Source of the DNA: Chromobacterium subtsugae
Lineage (GTDB): Bacteria > Pseudomonadota > Gammaproteobacteria > Burkholderiales > Chromobacteriaceae
DNA length: 64,000 nt
Assembly (NCBI RefSeq): GCF_001676875.1
Contig: NZ_JYKA01000005.1
Span: 1 to 64,000, forward strand
Direction: 5' to 3'
A model generated the notes under the pieces. That model had not been told where the DNA came from. It ran no database searches and saw nothing but the letters and a program-made list of their open reading frames with translations. This document shows, in pieces, positions 7,462-16,535 of the stretch. The position numbers and the translations under genes are program-made. Positions within the stretch are counted from its first letter, which is position 1; every line of letters begins with the position of its first letter.

Positions 7462-8337
7462 TTACAGCAGGCGCTCGCCCCAGTGCAGCTTGTGGCGCAG
7501 CATGTCGTAGTAGTTGTAGCCTTCCGGATGCAGGATGCGCAGCGGATTGCGGTAGCGGCGGATCAGCACCCGGTCCATTTCCATCAGGTCGCAGTGCAGC
7601 TGGCCGTCGAAATGCACGCGCGCGTCCAGGCCGCGGGTGAGCATGAATTCCACCTCGCAGGAGTCGTTGACCGCAATCGGCCGATTGGACAGCGACTGCG
7701 GACAGATCGGCACCAGCGCGATGGCCTGCAGCGTGGGATGCAGGATGGGGCCGCCGGCCGCCAGCGAGTAGGCGGTGGAGCCGGTGGGGGTGGAGACGAT
7801 CAGGCCGTCGGAGCGCTGGCTGTAGACGAACTGGTTGTCGATGAAGATTTCGAACTCGATCATCGAGCCGACGGCGCCGCGGCTGAACACCACGTCGTTG
7901 AAGGCCAGCGCGCTGGCGACTTCGGCGTCTTCGCGCACCACCGAGGCCTGCAGCAGGATGCGGTCTTCCGGCACGAACTGGCCGTGCAGGATGGCGTCGA
8001 TCGACGTCAGCATCTCGTGCAGCGGAATGTCGGTCATGAAACCCAGCCTGCCCTGGTTGATGCCGACCAGCGGCACGCGGTAGGGCGCCAGCAGGCGGGC
8101 GATGGACAGCATGGTGCCGTCGCCGCCCAGCACGATGCACAGGTCGGCCAGCTTGCCCATGTCGTTGCGGTCTATCAGGGCGTGGCCGCCGGCTTCTTCC
8201 GCGCTGAGGCTTTCCTTGTCTATCAGCACGGTGGAGCCGCCCGCGGCCAGGTGGTCGGCCAGCTGCAGCAGCGAGGCGGTGATGCCCGGCTTGCTGTGTC
8301 TGGCCACCAGGCAGATGTGTTTGAACAGTCTTTCCAT
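7462..8337 (-). CDS. nadK: NAD kinase
   Basis: 291 residues, full length. The enzyme phosphorylates NAD to NADP with ATP. The hallmark GGDGT motif (LGGDGTMLS, about 70-78) and the NE/D-rich SDGLIVSTPTGSTAYSLAAGG loop of the NAD-binding domain are present. It is transcribed with recN; nadK-recN adjacency is common in Betaproteobacteria. The cytoplasmic product supplies NADPH for biosynthesis and for reductases such as those supporting the methionine sulfoxide reductases in this window. Confidence 0.96.
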   Translation of the reverse strand: MERLFKHICLVARHSKPGITASLLQLADHLAAGGSTVLIDKESLSAEEAGGHALIDRNDMGKLADLCIVLGGDGTMLSIARLLAPYRVPLVGINQGRLGFMTDIPLHEMLTSIDAILHGQFVPEDRILLQASVVREDAEVASALAFNDVVFSRGAVGSMIEFEIFIDNQFVYSQRSDGLIVSTPTGSTAYSLAAGGPILHPTLQAIALVPICPQSLSNRPIAVNDSCEVEFMLTRGLDARVHFDGQLHCDLMEMDRVLIRRYRNPLRILHPEGYNYYDMLRHKLHWGERLL

Positions 8338-8346
8338 GCGGTGATT

Positions 8347-9015
8347 CTACTGGTTTGGCGGCGCTTCGTTGAAAAAACTGTCTTCGCTGCGTTTCTTGCC
8401 GGTGGCTTCCAGCGCCTTCAGGTAGAAGCGCACCAGATCGGCCAGCGAATCCACGCCCAGCTTGCTGAACAGGTTGGCGCGGTGGACCTCGATGGTGCGC
8501 GGCGACAAGTCCAGCTCGCGGGCGATTTCCTTGCTGGACAGGCCGTCGGCCACCAGTTCCAGCACTTCGCGCTCGCGGCCGCTGATGCGCGACAGCTGGC
8601 CCATCACTTCCTGGGTTTCCTCTTCTTTCTGATGCTGCTGGATGCTCAGCCGTATGCCCTTGCGCAGGCTGTCTATCAGCCGCGCCTGGTCGATCGGTTT
8701 GGTGAGGAAGTCTATCGCGCCGGTCTGGAAGGCGCGCCGGCATTGCTCGATGTCGCCGTGGCCGGTGATGAATACGATGGGAATGGCGATGTCGCGCTCT
8801 ATCAGTTGCTCCTGCAGCGCCAGGCCGGTGATCTGCGGCATGCGGATATCCAGCACCAGGCAGCAGATCTGATTGCCTTGGTAGCCGTCGAGAAACTCCA
8901 TCGCATTGGGAAATGTGACGGTTTTCATGCCCTGGGCGGTGATGAGCATGGCCAGCGAATCGAGCACCGCCGGGTCGTCGTCGACAATGAATACGGTGGG
9001 TGTCGTGTTTTGCAT
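8347..9015 (-). CDS. FixJ/NarL-type response regulator
   Basis: 222 residues. The receiver domain (about 6-120) has the acidic pair DDD near 12-14, phospho-acceptor Asp56 (LVLDIRMP) and the conserved Lys of FLTKPID. A Q/E-rich linker follows, then a LuxR-type helix-turn-helix (about 155-215; ISGREREVLELVADGLSSKEIA). The ATG overlaps the stop of the histidine kinase gene by one base, so the two form a coupled two-component system. The layout is like FixJ, TtrR or TodT, but the target genes are not evident here. Confidence 0.93.
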   Translation of the reverse strand: MQNTTPTVFIVDDDPAVLDSLAMLITAQGMKTVTFPNAMEFLDGYQGNQICCLVLDIRMPQITGLALQEQLIERDIAIPIVFITGHGDIEQCRRAFQTGAIDFLTKPIDQARLIDSLRKGIRLSIQQHQKEEETQEVMGQLSRISGREREVLELVADGLSSKEIARELDLSPRTIEVHRANLFSKLGVDSLADLVRFYLKALEATGKKRSEDSFFNEAPPNQ

Positions 9016-11303
9016 CAGGCTTCTACTCCGGATGGTGCCGCCACGCGGCGTGCGCCGCATGGCAGGTCGATGATGAATTCCGCTCCCGAGCCGGGTTTGT
9101 TGCCGGCGATCAGCTTGCCGCCGAAGGCTTCCACCGCGGTTTGGCAAATCGCCAGTCCCAGCCCCATGCCGTTGGGCTTGGTGCTGAAGAACGGGTCGAA
9201 AATCCGGTCCAGCTTGTCTGGGGGGATGCCGCTGCCGTTGTCGCTGATGATGAGCTGCACCCGCTCGCCCTGTCGGCGGGTGGTCAGGCTGAGCCGTCCC
9301 CAGGGGCGGGTGTGTTCCATGGCTTCCACCGCGTTGCGCGCCAAGTTCAGCACCACTTGTTCCAGCTGGATAGTGTCAGCGTATACCAACGGCAACTCGG
9401 TTGAGAAGTTTTGCTCGATGTGGATGTCGTGGTCCTGCAGTTCGTAGTCGAGCAGCGACAGCGCGTTGTGCACAGCCTGATTCAACTGCACCGGCACCAG
9501 TTGCTGGTTTTTGCGGGTGACGAATTCGCGCAGCCGGTGGATGATGCGGCCGGCGCGGTCGGCCTGGCTGACCGATGAGGTGAGGGCGCGGCGCAGCATC
9601 GCCATGTCGATCTCGTCGTCGTCCAGCAGGCTGAGGCCGGCCTGGCAGTAGCTCATGATGGCGGATAGCGGCTGATTGATTTCGTGGGCGATGCCGGAAG
9701 CCATTTCGCCCATGGTGTTGATGCGGGCGACGCGCGCCAGCTCCATTTCGTGCTGGCGCAGCCGCGTCTCGCTGGCCTCCAGCGCGGCCAGCATGCGGCG
9801 GCGTATCGGCGCGGTGTCGCGGAAGGTGATCACCGTGCCTATCAGTTGGCCGCTGCGGCCCAGCAGCGGCGCCACCGCGCCTTCCACCAGCAGCTTTTCG
9901 CCGTTGTGGCGCTTCAGGTAGCAGTTTTGCGCCAGGTACACCACCTGGCGGCTGGCGATGGCCTGGTCGACCGGGTCTTGCACCGGATTGCGCGAAAACT
10001 CGTAATGCAGCGGCACCACCTGTTGCAGCCGCCGTTGCAGCACCTGGGCGGCGGGCAGGCCCAGCAGGGCTTCCGCGGCGGGGTTCAGGTACTGGATGAT
10101 CTGTCGGGTGTCGATGCTGATCACGGCGTCGCCGATGCCGCGCAGGGCGACGCTGGCGTATTCGCGTTCGCGGAAGATGTCGTCCTGTATCTGTTCGCGC
10201 GCCTGGCGGTTGTATTCCAGCAGCGCCAGGATCACCAGCAGCAGGTAGGCGGGCAGCAAGGCGAACAGCGCGCTCAGCAGGATTTCCCCGGGCGAGGCGC
10301 GTTCGAACTGCAGCTGCCGGCTCAGCACCAGATCGTAGGGCAGCGCGGCGGCGGACAGGCTGGCGCGGTGGCTGAGCCGGGGCAGCAGGGCGGCGGGCCA
10401 GCCGCCGGTCTGGTCGTCGGATTGGCGCAGCAGGGTCACGACGCCAGTGTCGGCGCCGCTGTCGTGGCGTTGCAGCTTCAGGGTGTACCGGTTTTCCAGT
10501 TGCGGCGGTAACGCTAGCAGCGGCTTCAGGTACAGCACCTGAACGATCACGCCGTCCGCCTGCTCTATGCGTATCATCGGCACCGGAGAGGGCGGGGAGG
10601 CGCGATAGACCGCCTGGAACAAGGCTAGCCCCAGTTCGCCATTGTTCAGCTGCAGGGTGGGGGACGAAGCTTGGGTATGGCCCAGCGCGCGGTTGATCGA
10701 GGAAGACAGCACGCTGTCGTCGAGCAGGTCCAGGCCCATTTCATTCCAGTCCCGCGAGCCCAGGCCGGGCTCCGCCATGCTGAGCGGCAGATAGCGCGGC
10801 CGCGGCGGCGCCGGGCGCCAGGCGGCGGCGTCGCGCCAGTTGTTGTGTTGGTCGTGCAGGTAGTCGCGTATCAGATAAGGCTTGCCCAGCAGCTGCGATT
10901 GCTGCCGTTCGAAGCCGGCGCGCTCGTCTTGGTCGACCAGCGGCTGGTAGCCGATGTAGTAAAGCTGGGGCTGGCTTTGCGCCGCCGCCAGCGCCAGCGA
11001 GCGGATGCGGGCCTGGCGGCCGGGGTGGGCGCTGCTGACGATGTCGCCGACCTCCGCTTGCAGCAGTTCGCTATTGCGCAGCCGATGGCTGATGTTCTGC
11101 AGCATCAGCTCGGCGGTTTGCTGGAATTCCTGGCGCTGCAGGCGGAGGTCCAGCAGCAGATTGTGCGCCAGCAGCAGGCCGAAGCCCAGCAGCCAGCACA
11201 GCGCGGCCAGCCATTTGCTGCGCGCCGATGCGCGGAGCAGCAGCTGCAGATGCGTTTTGATCGCGCAAAAAGGTGACGGGCGGGGCACTTCGACGTCTGG
11301 CAT
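9015..11303 (-). CDS. Membrane histidine kinase with CHASE-like sensor and PAS domain
   Basis: 762 residues. Membrane helices at about 31-51 and 340-363 flank a periplasmic domain of about 290 residues whose YLPLSMAEPG and GLDLLDDSVLSSSINRALG patterns resemble CHASE domains. A PAS domain (about 380-500; GIGDAVISIDTRQIIQYLNP) and a HisKA domain with His540 (GIAHEINQPLSA) follow. The ATPase domain has the N box (NLARNAVEAME), DNGSGIPP, the F box and GMGLGLAI. CHASE domains bind small extracellular ligands; the ligand here cannot be read. It is the partner of the overlapping FixJ-type regulator. Confidence 0.9.
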   Translation of the reverse strand: MPDVEVPRPSPFCAIKTHLQLLLRASARSKWLAALCWLLGFGLLLAHNLLLDLRLQRQEFQQTAELMLQNISHRLRNSELLQAEVGDIVSSAHPGRQARIRSLALAAAQSQPQLYYIGYQPLVDQDERAGFERQQSQLLGKPYLIRDYLHDQHNNWRDAAAWRPAPPRPRYLPLSMAEPGLGSRDWNEMGLDLLDDSVLSSSINRALGHTQASSPTLQLNNGELGLALFQAVYRASPPSPVPMIRIEQADGVIVQVLYLKPLLALPPQLENRYTLKLQRHDSGADTGVVTLLRQSDDQTGGWPAALLPRLSHRASLSAAALPYDLVLSRQLQFERASPGEILLSALFALLPAYLLLVILALLEYNRQAREQIQDDIFREREYASVALRGIGDAVISIDTRQIIQYLNPAAEALLGLPAAQVLQRRLQQVVPLHYEFSRNPVQDPVDQAIASRQVVYLAQNCYLKRHNGEKLLVEGAVAPLLGRSGQLIGTVITFRDTAPIRRRMLAALEASETRLRQHEMELARVARINTMGEMASGIAHEINQPLSAIMSYCQAGLSLLDDDEIDMAMLRRALTSSVSQADRAGRIIHRLREFVTRKNQQLVPVQLNQAVHNALSLLDYELQDHDIHIEQNFSTELPLVYADTIQLEQVVLNLARNAVEAMEHTRPWGRLSLTTRRQGERVQLIISDNGSGIPPDKLDRIFDPFFSTKPNGMGLGLAICQTAVEAFGGKLIAGNKPGSGAEFIIDLPCGARRVAAPSGVEA

Positions 11304-11387
11304 GCTTCAGGCTTTGATTGGATGCAAGTATGATGGGCTGCCGCTGGGCGGGCGTCATTATACCGGCGTCGTCCGGTTTTGCGCCGG

Positions 11388-11918
11388 CTAGTTTCGCATC
11401 AGGGCGGCAAATCGGCGGCGTATTTTTGCCAGTTTGGGAGAAATCACCAGTTGGCAGTAGTTTTGCTGCTGGTTCTGCGCGTAGTAGCCCTGGTGGTAGC
11501 CCTCGGCCGGATGAAAGCGCTGGGCGGGTTCGACGCGGGTGACGATGGGGTCGGCGAAGACTTGTTCGGCGCGCAGTTCCTGCAGCGTGCGTTCGGCGAT
11601 GGCGCGTTGCCCGTCGTCCAGATAGAAGATGGCCGACGCGTACTGGCTGCCGACATCGTTGCCCTGGCGGTTGAGCGTGGTGGGGTCGTGCACGGCGAAG
11701 AACACTTGCAGCAGGGTGGCGTAGTCGATGCGCGCGGGGTCGAAATGGATTTCAACCACTTCCACGTGGCCGCTGTGGCCGGAGCAGACTTGTTTGTAGT
11801 CGGGGTCGGCGGTGTGGCCGCCGCAATAGCCGGACACCACTCGCTCCACGCCGTCAAGGCCGGAGTAGGCGGCGTCCAGGCACCAGAAGCAGCCGCCGCC
11901 CAAAATTGCCTTTTCCAT
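11388..11918 (-). CDS. msrA: Peptide methionine (S)-S-oxide reductase
   Basis: 176 residues. It has the active-site GGCFWC near residues 8-13 and the typical GYCGGHTADPDYKQVCSGHSGHVE and NDVGSQYAS segments. It reduces the S epimer of methionine sulfoxide in proteins and free methionine sulfoxide, using thioredoxin. I chose the ATG at 11918 because AAGGAGAAATCT precedes it directly. No signal peptide, so it is cytoplasmic. It is the last gene of the minus-strand run below the GNAT gene. The window also holds msrC for free Met-R-sulfoxide. Confidence 0.96.
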   Translation of the reverse strand: MEKAILGGGCFWCLDAAYSGLDGVERVVSGYCGGHTADPDYKQVCSGHSGHVEVVEIHFDPARIDYATLLQVFFAVHDPTTLNRQGNDVGSQYASAIFYLDDGQRAIAERTLQELRAEQVFADPIVTRVEPAQRFHPAEGYHQGYYAQNQQQNYCQLVISPKLAKIRRRFAALMRN

Positions 11919-11932
11919 AGATTTCTCCTTGC

Positions 11933-12859
11933 TCAGCGCCGCGGCGAGACGGTTTCGTCCAGCTCCCCGGCGCCGAAGATCCTGCATGCCAGTCTGACGG
12001 TTTCAGTCTGGATTGTCACGGTATCCGTAATCGGCACCGCATATCCGCCCGCCATGGCGACGACCAGCGCGGCGCCGTGGCGGCGGCAGGTTTCCATCAC
12101 CAGGCGGTCGCGCCGCGCCAGCCCTTCCTGGCTGAGGGCCAGCCGGCCCAGGCGATCGCCGCGGTAGGGGTCCGCGCCGGCCAGGTAGTACGCCAGGTCG
12201 GGCGAGGCGGCGGCGAATACGCGCGGCAGCGCATCGGCCAGGATGGCCAGGTATTCGGCGTCGCCGGTGCCGTCCGGCAGGTCGATGTCCAGATCGCTGG
12301 AGACGCGGTCGAACGGGAAGTTGCGCGCGCCGTGCATGGAAAACGTGAAGATGCGGTCTTCTGTGGCGGTGATGGCGGCGGTGCCGTCGCCCTGATGCAC
12401 GTCCAGGTCTATCACCAGCGCGCGGCGGATCTGCCCTTCGCTCAGCATCAGCAGCGCGGCGACGGCGACGTCGTTGAACACGCAAAAGCCGCTGCCGCGT
12501 CCGCGGCCGGCGTGATGGGTGCCGCCGGCCAGGTTGACACCGCAGCCTTGCTGCAGCGCGCTGCGGCTGGCGGCGATGGTGGCGCCCACCGAGCGTCGGC
12601 TGCGCTCGGCCAGCTGCATCGACCATGGCAGGCCGATTTCGCGTTGCTGCCGAGCGTCCAGGCAGCCGTTCAGCACTGCGTCGACATAGGCTGAGTCGTG
12701 CGCGCGCAGCAATTCATAGCGGCTGGCGGCGGGGGCGGGGTCCAGCCGTTCCGGCGCGAATTGCGCCACTTGCTCGGCCAGCAGCCGGTATTTTTCTGCC
12801 GGAAAGCGATGGCCTGCGGGCAGCGGCAGCGGAAACTGGTCGGTGCGGTAGATGCGCAT
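11933..12859 (-). CDS. Histone-deacetylase-superfamily hydrolase (HDAC11-like)
   Basis: 308 residues. Zinc-site and catalytic motifs are visible: GGTHHAGRGRGSGFCVFNDV (His pair), DLDVHQGDGT (Asp and His ligands), HGARNFPF and GADPYRGD (third ligand). A full set suggests an active zinc amidohydrolase. Bacterial members deacylate small amines or proteins; the substrate here is unknown. It lies between DUF1653 and msrA on the same strand with gaps of 7 and 14 bp, so co-transcription is likely. Confidence 0.88.
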   Translation of the reverse strand: MRIYRTDQFPLPLPAGHRFPAEKYRLLAEQVAQFAPERLDPAPAASRYELLRAHDSAYVDAVLNGCLDARQQREIGLPWSMQLAERSRRSVGATIAASRSALQQGCGVNLAGGTHHAGRGRGSGFCVFNDVAVAALLMLSEGQIRRALVIDLDVHQGDGTAAITATEDRIFTFSMHGARNFPFDRVSSDLDIDLPDGTGDAEYLAILADALPRVFAAASPDLAYYLAGADPYRGDRLGRLALSQEGLARRDRLVMETCRRHGAALVVAMAGGYAVPITDTVTIQTETVRLACRIFGAGELDETVSPRR

Positions 12860-12866
12860 GCTGCGG

Positions 12867-13082
12867 CTACAGCGCCCGGATCAGCGAAAAGCGCGGCATC
12901 TGCCGTCCTTCGTGGTCCACGGTTTCGTCGAACATGCCGGCGGGGCGGGTCCACAGCGTGAAGTCGCCGTAAAGCGCGCGGTACACGGCCATCGGCTCAC
13001 CGGTTTCCGAATGCCGGGCGATGCCCAGCAGCTGGTAATGCCGGCGGTTGCCGTAGTGCTGGTAGATTCCGGGGACAGGCAT
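12867..13082 (-). CDS. DUF1653 family protein
   Basis: 71 residues, compact. The pattern GIYQHYGNRRHYQLLGIARHSETGE... YRALYGDFTLWTRPAGMFDE is that of DUF1653, a small beta-rich family of unknown function. I took the inner ATG at 13082 (MPVPGIYQHYG), the typical family start, rather than an Arg-rich extension. It is seven bases upstream of the deacetylase-like gene. Confidence 0.85.
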   Translation of the reverse strand: MPVPGIYQHYGNRRHYQLLGIARHSETGEPMAVYRALYGDFTLWTRPAGMFDETVDHEGRQMPRFSLIRAL

Positions 13083-13141
13083 GCGAGGCTCCTGGGCGCG
13101 ACGGCGAAGGCGGCTGAGCATGCCGCGCCCAATGGACGGCG

Positions 13142-13597
13142 TCAAGAATGCCGGCTGCTCCAGCCATACACGCGAAAATCGCGGTCCAGCGCGAAACCGT
13201 GGTTTTCGTACAGCTTTTGGGCGGCCAGATTGTCGTGGGCGGTCTGCAGCATGATTTCTCCGCCTCCCAGGTCGCGGGCGTATTGCTGGCAGCGCTGGAT
13301 CAGCATCCGGCCGAAGCCCTGGCCCCGGGCGTCCGGAGCCACGAATAAATCATGCAGCATCCAGCAGGGCTGCAGCGATAAAGAGGAAAAGCCGGTATAC
13401 ATCAGGGCGAAGCCTTGCGGGCGGTTGTCGGTCGCGACGACAAACGCCACCGCCTGGCGGCGGCGCAGCCGTTCGCTGAGGAAATCCAGGCACTGCTCCG
13501 GCGGCTGGCTTACCTTGTAAAAGGCCAGGTAGGCGGTGAATAGCGGCAGCCAGCTGCCGACGGATTCAGGGGTGGCGATGCTCAGTTGTGTGGCCAT
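13142..13597 (-). CDS. GNAT family N-acetyltransferase
   Basis: 151 residues. The acetyl-CoA binding signature is LHDLFVAPDARGQGFGRMLIQRC (about 82-104; R/Q-G-x-G), followed by the helix and NLAAQKLYENHGF of the GNAT fold. It would transfer acetyl from acetyl-CoA to an unidentified amine. It is the first gene of a minus-strand run (GNAT, DUF1653, deacetylase-like, msrA), so an acetylase and a deacetylase-like protein may be co-expressed. It is divergent from dusC. Confidence 0.9.
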   Translation of the reverse strand: MATQLSIATPESVGSWLPLFTAYLAFYKVSQPPEQCLDFLSERLRRRQAVAFVVATDNRPQGFALMYTGFSSLSLQPCWMLHDLFVAPDARGQGFGRMLIQRCQQYARDLGGGEIMLQTAHDNLAAQKLYENHGFALDRDFRVYGWSSRHS

Positions 13598-13663
13598 CGA
13601 TAATCTCCGTCATGTTCTTGCGGGGCTGCGTTACAATAACGCCCTTTTTCAGCAGGTTAGACA

Positions 13664-14611
13664 ATGAAGCTGGTGCTTGCCCCGATGGAGGGACTGGTTG
13701 ACGACGTGATGCGCGATGTGCTGACCCGCATCGGCGGCATAGACATGTGCGTCACCGAATTCGTGCGGGTCACCTCGGCCTTGCTGCCCACGCGCACGTT
13801 CATGCGTCTGGCGCCGGAGCTGGAGCGCGCCGGCAATACCCGCGCCGGCGTGCCGGTGCGGGTGCAGCTGCTGGGCTCGGACGCCGCCTGCCTTGCGGAA
13901 AACGGCGCCAAGGCCGCCAGCCTGGGCGCGCCCGGCGTTGATCTGAATTTCGGCTGTCCCGCGCCGACTGTCAACCGCCACCGCGGCGGCGCCGTGCTGC
14001 TGAACGAGCCCGAATTGCTGCATGAGATCGTCGCCGCGGTGCGCCGCGCGGTGCCGGCGGCTATTCCCGTGACCGCTAAAATGCGGCTGGGCTACGAAGA
14101 CAAGAGCCGCGCGCTGGAGTGCGCGCTGGCGATAGAAAGCGCCGGCGCTGGCGAATTGACGGTGCATGGCCGGACCAAGGTGGAAGGCTATCGCCCGCCG
14201 GCGCACTGGGATTGGATCGCCCGCATCCGCGAAACCGTGGCCATCCCGGTGATCGCCAATGGCGAAGTGTGGACGCTGGACGATTACCGCGCCATCCGCG
14301 CGGAAAGCGGCTGTGACACGGTGATGATAGGGCGCGGCCTGGTGGCGTGTCCGGACCTGGCCGCGCGCATTGTCGCCGGCGGTCCGGCGGCGCCGATGGA
14401 TTGGGGCGAGATGATGCCCTGGGTGCTGGATTTCTTCCGCCAATGCTGGAGCAAGTCGGGCGAGAACCGTTATCCGGTGGCCAGGCTGAAACAGTGGCTG
14501 GGCCTGCTGAAGCGCACCTGGCCGGAGGCTGAGCAATTGTTTGAAGCGATACGCCGCGAGCAAGAGCCTGAAAAAATAGACAATATTCTGATGGCAAGAT
14601 TGGGTAAGTAG
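13664..14611 (+). CDS. dusC: tRNA-dihydrouridine(16) synthase DusC
   Basis: 315 residues. This flavoenzyme reduces U16 in the D loop of tRNAs with NADPH. Start [40 protein letters not shown] (FMN/active-site Cys region), [24 protein letters not shown] and [10 protein letters not shown] are all Dus motifs; the EGLVDDVMR start is that of DusC rather than DusA or DusB. It is divergent from the GNAT gene and followed by a possible sRNA/terminator region. Confidence 0.93.
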   Translation: MKLVLAPMEGLVDDVMRDVLTRIGGIDMCVTEFVRVTSALLPTRTFMRLAPELERAGNTRAGVPVRVQLLGSDAACLAENGAKAASLGAPGVDLNFGCPAPTVNRHRGGAVLLNEPELLHEIVAAVRRAVPAAIPVTAKMRLGYEDKSRALECALAIESAGAGELTVHGRTKVEGYRPPAHWDWIARIRETVAIPVIANGEVWTLDDYRAIRAESGCDTVMIGRGLVACPDLAARIVAGGPAAPMDWGEMMPWVLDFFRQCWSKSGENRYPVARLKQWLGLLKRTWPEAEQLFEAIRREQEPEKIDNILMARLGK

Positions 14612-14639
14612 ATATACTCATACCGCAAAGCGGGATCTG

Positions 14640-14769
14640 TTGTTAAGATCAAAAAGTGCCTTGTTTCGGTATAAACAAGGCGCTGTAATTTCTGCCGGCC
14701 ACCTTGGCTGCGGATCTTACACTTCCCCGATACCTTGCAGCCCTCCCTTTCACGGGAGGGATTTTTTTT
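14640..14769 (+). ncRNA. Candidate small RNA between dusC and the MscS-type gene
   Basis: The 207 bp gap after dusC holds a perfect 12-bp hairpin (14656-14667 with 14674-14685, one G-U pair), a single-stranded C-rich stretch, and a strong terminator hairpin with eight T. This hairpin-linker-terminator layout is that of many trans-acting sRNAs. No convincing promoter was seen; the 5' end is a guess. It may instead be only the dusC 3' region. Confidence 0.3.
14741..14769 (+). terminator. Strong rho-independent terminator
   Basis: CCCTCCC (14741-14747) pairs with GGGAGGG (14754-14760), followed by A and eight T (14762-14769). It ends transcription from dusC or from a small RNA before the channel gene. 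Confidence 0.88.
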
Positions 14770-14818
14770 GCCCGCCGCCATCCGCTATCTATAAAAACAG
14801 AAAAGCGGCGGAGATAGC

Positions 14819-16351
14819 ATGGAATCCACATCCTCGGTCGGCTGGCTGGAGCGGCTGATCCCGCCTGTCTGGTACGGCTCGCTTACGGTCTTCGTCGCCG
14901 CTACCGCCATTTTCGCCCTTATGCTTTGCCTGGCGCGGCCGGATAGCCGCAAGCGGGTGTCGCGCACCATGCTGATCACGCTGGCGGCGTTGCTGGTGGT
15001 CAACTTCAGCGGCCAGACGGGCGCGGGGCAGATGGTGCGCCAGAGCGCCGTGGTGGTGATGGGGCTGGCGCTGATCCGCTTGTGGGCGATGCTGTTGTTC
15101 CGGCTGTTCATGCCCGCGCTGCGCCTGCATCCGCCCCGCATCCTCGAAGACATTCTGGTCACGGTCGGCTATATCGGCTGGGGCCTGGTGCTGCTGCGGC
15201 TGGCGGGCTTGGACCTTAGCCACATCGTCACCACTTCCGCGGTGATCACCGCGGTGCTGGCCTTCTCCATGCAGGATACGCTGGGCAATATCCTGGCCGG
15301 CCTATCGCTGCAGTTCGACAACTCGGTGGAAATCGGCGAGTGGATCAAGGTCGGCGACCTGGTGGGGCGGGTGGTGGAGATCAACTGGCGCGCCACCACG
15401 GTGGAAACCCGCAACTGGGAAACCCTGGTAATCCCCAACAGCGTGCTGATGAAGAACCACTTCGCCATCCTGGGCAAGCGCCATGGCTGCGCCCAGCAGT
15501 GGCGGCGTTGGGTGTGGTTCAACATCAACTGGGACACGCTGCCCACCCAGATCATCACCGTGGTGGAAAGCTCGCTGCGCGAGGCGCAGCTGCCGGGGGT
15601 GGCGTTGTCGCCCGAGCCCAACTGCATCCTGATGGGTTTCGAAAACGGTTACAGCCGTTACGCGGTGCGTTACTGGCTGACCAATCTGGCGGCGGACGAC
15701 CTGACCGACTCCATCGTCCGCACTCATGTCGACGCCGCGCTGCGCCGGCACAATCTGCGCATGGCCTCGCCGTTTTACAATGTGCTGACCATCAAGGAAA
15801 ACGAAAAATACATGGAAGCGCGGATGAAAAAGCATCTGGAGGAGCGGGTGCTGGCGCTGCGCAAGGTGGAGCTGCTGTCCAGCCTGAACGACGAGGAAAT
15901 GGTGGTGCTGGCCGACCAGCTGAAATTCACCCCCTTCGTCACCGGCGACATCATCATGCACCAGGGATCGGTGGCGCACTGGCTTTACATCATGCTGTCC
16001 GGCGAGGTGGAGGTGTGGATCAGCCTGGCCGACGGCAACCGCAAGCTGGTGGACGTGCTCAAGGCGGGCAGCTTTTTCGGCGAGATGGGGCTGATGACCG
16101 GCGAGTCGCGCTCGGGCACCGTGATCGCTCGCTCCAATGTGGAGTGCCTGCGGCTGGACAAGGATGCGTTCCAGGCCATTCTGGTGTCGCGCAAGGAGTT
16201 GGCGGAGACCATCTCTTCCATCCTGGCCGAACGGCTGGAGGAGCGGCGCAACCGGATGCCGGAGGAGTTGCTGGACGGCGGCGACCCGGCGCCGCGCCGC
16301 GCCGAACTGGTGGAGCGCATCCGCAACTTTTTCGGCCTGAGCAAGCATTGA
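14819..16351 (+). CDS. MscS-family ion channel with C-terminal cyclic-nucleotide-binding domain
   Basis: 510 residues. Four hydrophobic segments occur in the first about 150 residues. The MscS pore and beta domain follow (ITAVLAFSMQDTLGNILAGLSLQFDNSVEIGEWI). Residues about 355-480 form a cyclic-nucleotide-binding domain (GDIIMHQG, LSGEVEVWI, GSFFGEMGLMTGESRSGTVIA). The phosphate-binding FGEMGLMTGESRSGTV cassette is intact. Such bCNG-type proteins are inner-membrane channels thought to respond to cyclic nucleotides more than to tension. The start has GGAGATAGC ahead of it. Monocistronic. Confidence 0.92.
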   Translation: MESTSSVGWLERLIPPVWYGSLTVFVAATAIFALMLCLARPDSRKRVSRTMLITLAALLVVNFSGQTGAGQMVRQSAVVVMGLALIRLWAMLLFRLFMPALRLHPPRILEDILVTVGYIGWGLVLLRLAGLDLSHIVTTSAVITAVLAFSMQDTLGNILAGLSLQFDNSVEIGEWIKVGDLVGRVVEINWRATTVETRNWETLVIPNSVLMKNHFAILGKRHGCAQQWRRWVWFNINWDTLPTQIITVVESSLREAQLPGVALSPEPNCILMGFENGYSRYAVRYWLTNLAADDLTDSIVRTHVDAALRRHNLRMASPFYNVLTIKENEKYMEARMKKHLEERVLALRKVELLSSLNDEEMVVLADQLKFTPFVTGDIIMHQGSVAHWLYIMLSGEVEVWISLADGNRKLVDVLKAGSFFGEMGLMTGESRSGTVIARSNVECLRLDKDAFQAILVSRKELAETISSILAERLEERRNRMPEELLDGGDPAPRRAELVERIRNFFGLSKH

Positions 16352-16372
16352 GCCTGCCGCCGCGGCGCGGAT

Positions 16373-16519
16373 TCAGACAAACTGCACCGGCATGAAGTAG
16401 TCGCGGCCGGGCCGGCTCACCAGCACTTGCGGCTGGCCTTCTATCATCGCCCGGTAGGGGCGCGGCAGCCGTTTCCAATCGTTGAATTTCATCTTGATGC
16501 AATTGCTGGGCTTGCCCAT
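16373..16519 (-). CDS. Small hypothetical protein downstream of the umuD-like gene
   Basis: 48 residues, basic, starting MGKPSNCIKMKFNDWKRLP and ending GRDYFMPVQFV. A clear AAGGAGAGTCAA precedes the ATG and the gap to the umuD-like gene is only 16 bp, so they are probably co-transcribed. In many genomes this position holds umuC; here there is none. No family recognised. Confidence 0.55.
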   Translation of the reverse strand: MGKPSNCIKMKFNDWKRLPRPYRAMIEGQPQVLVSRPGRDYFMPVQFV

Positions 16520-16535
16520 TTGACTCTCCTTCGGA

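Noticed and set aside
7060-9447. Long plus-strand open frame of about 795 codons
   Set aside because: It runs antisense to recN, nadK and the response regulator, all with clear family motifs; GC-rich codon use creates such shadows.
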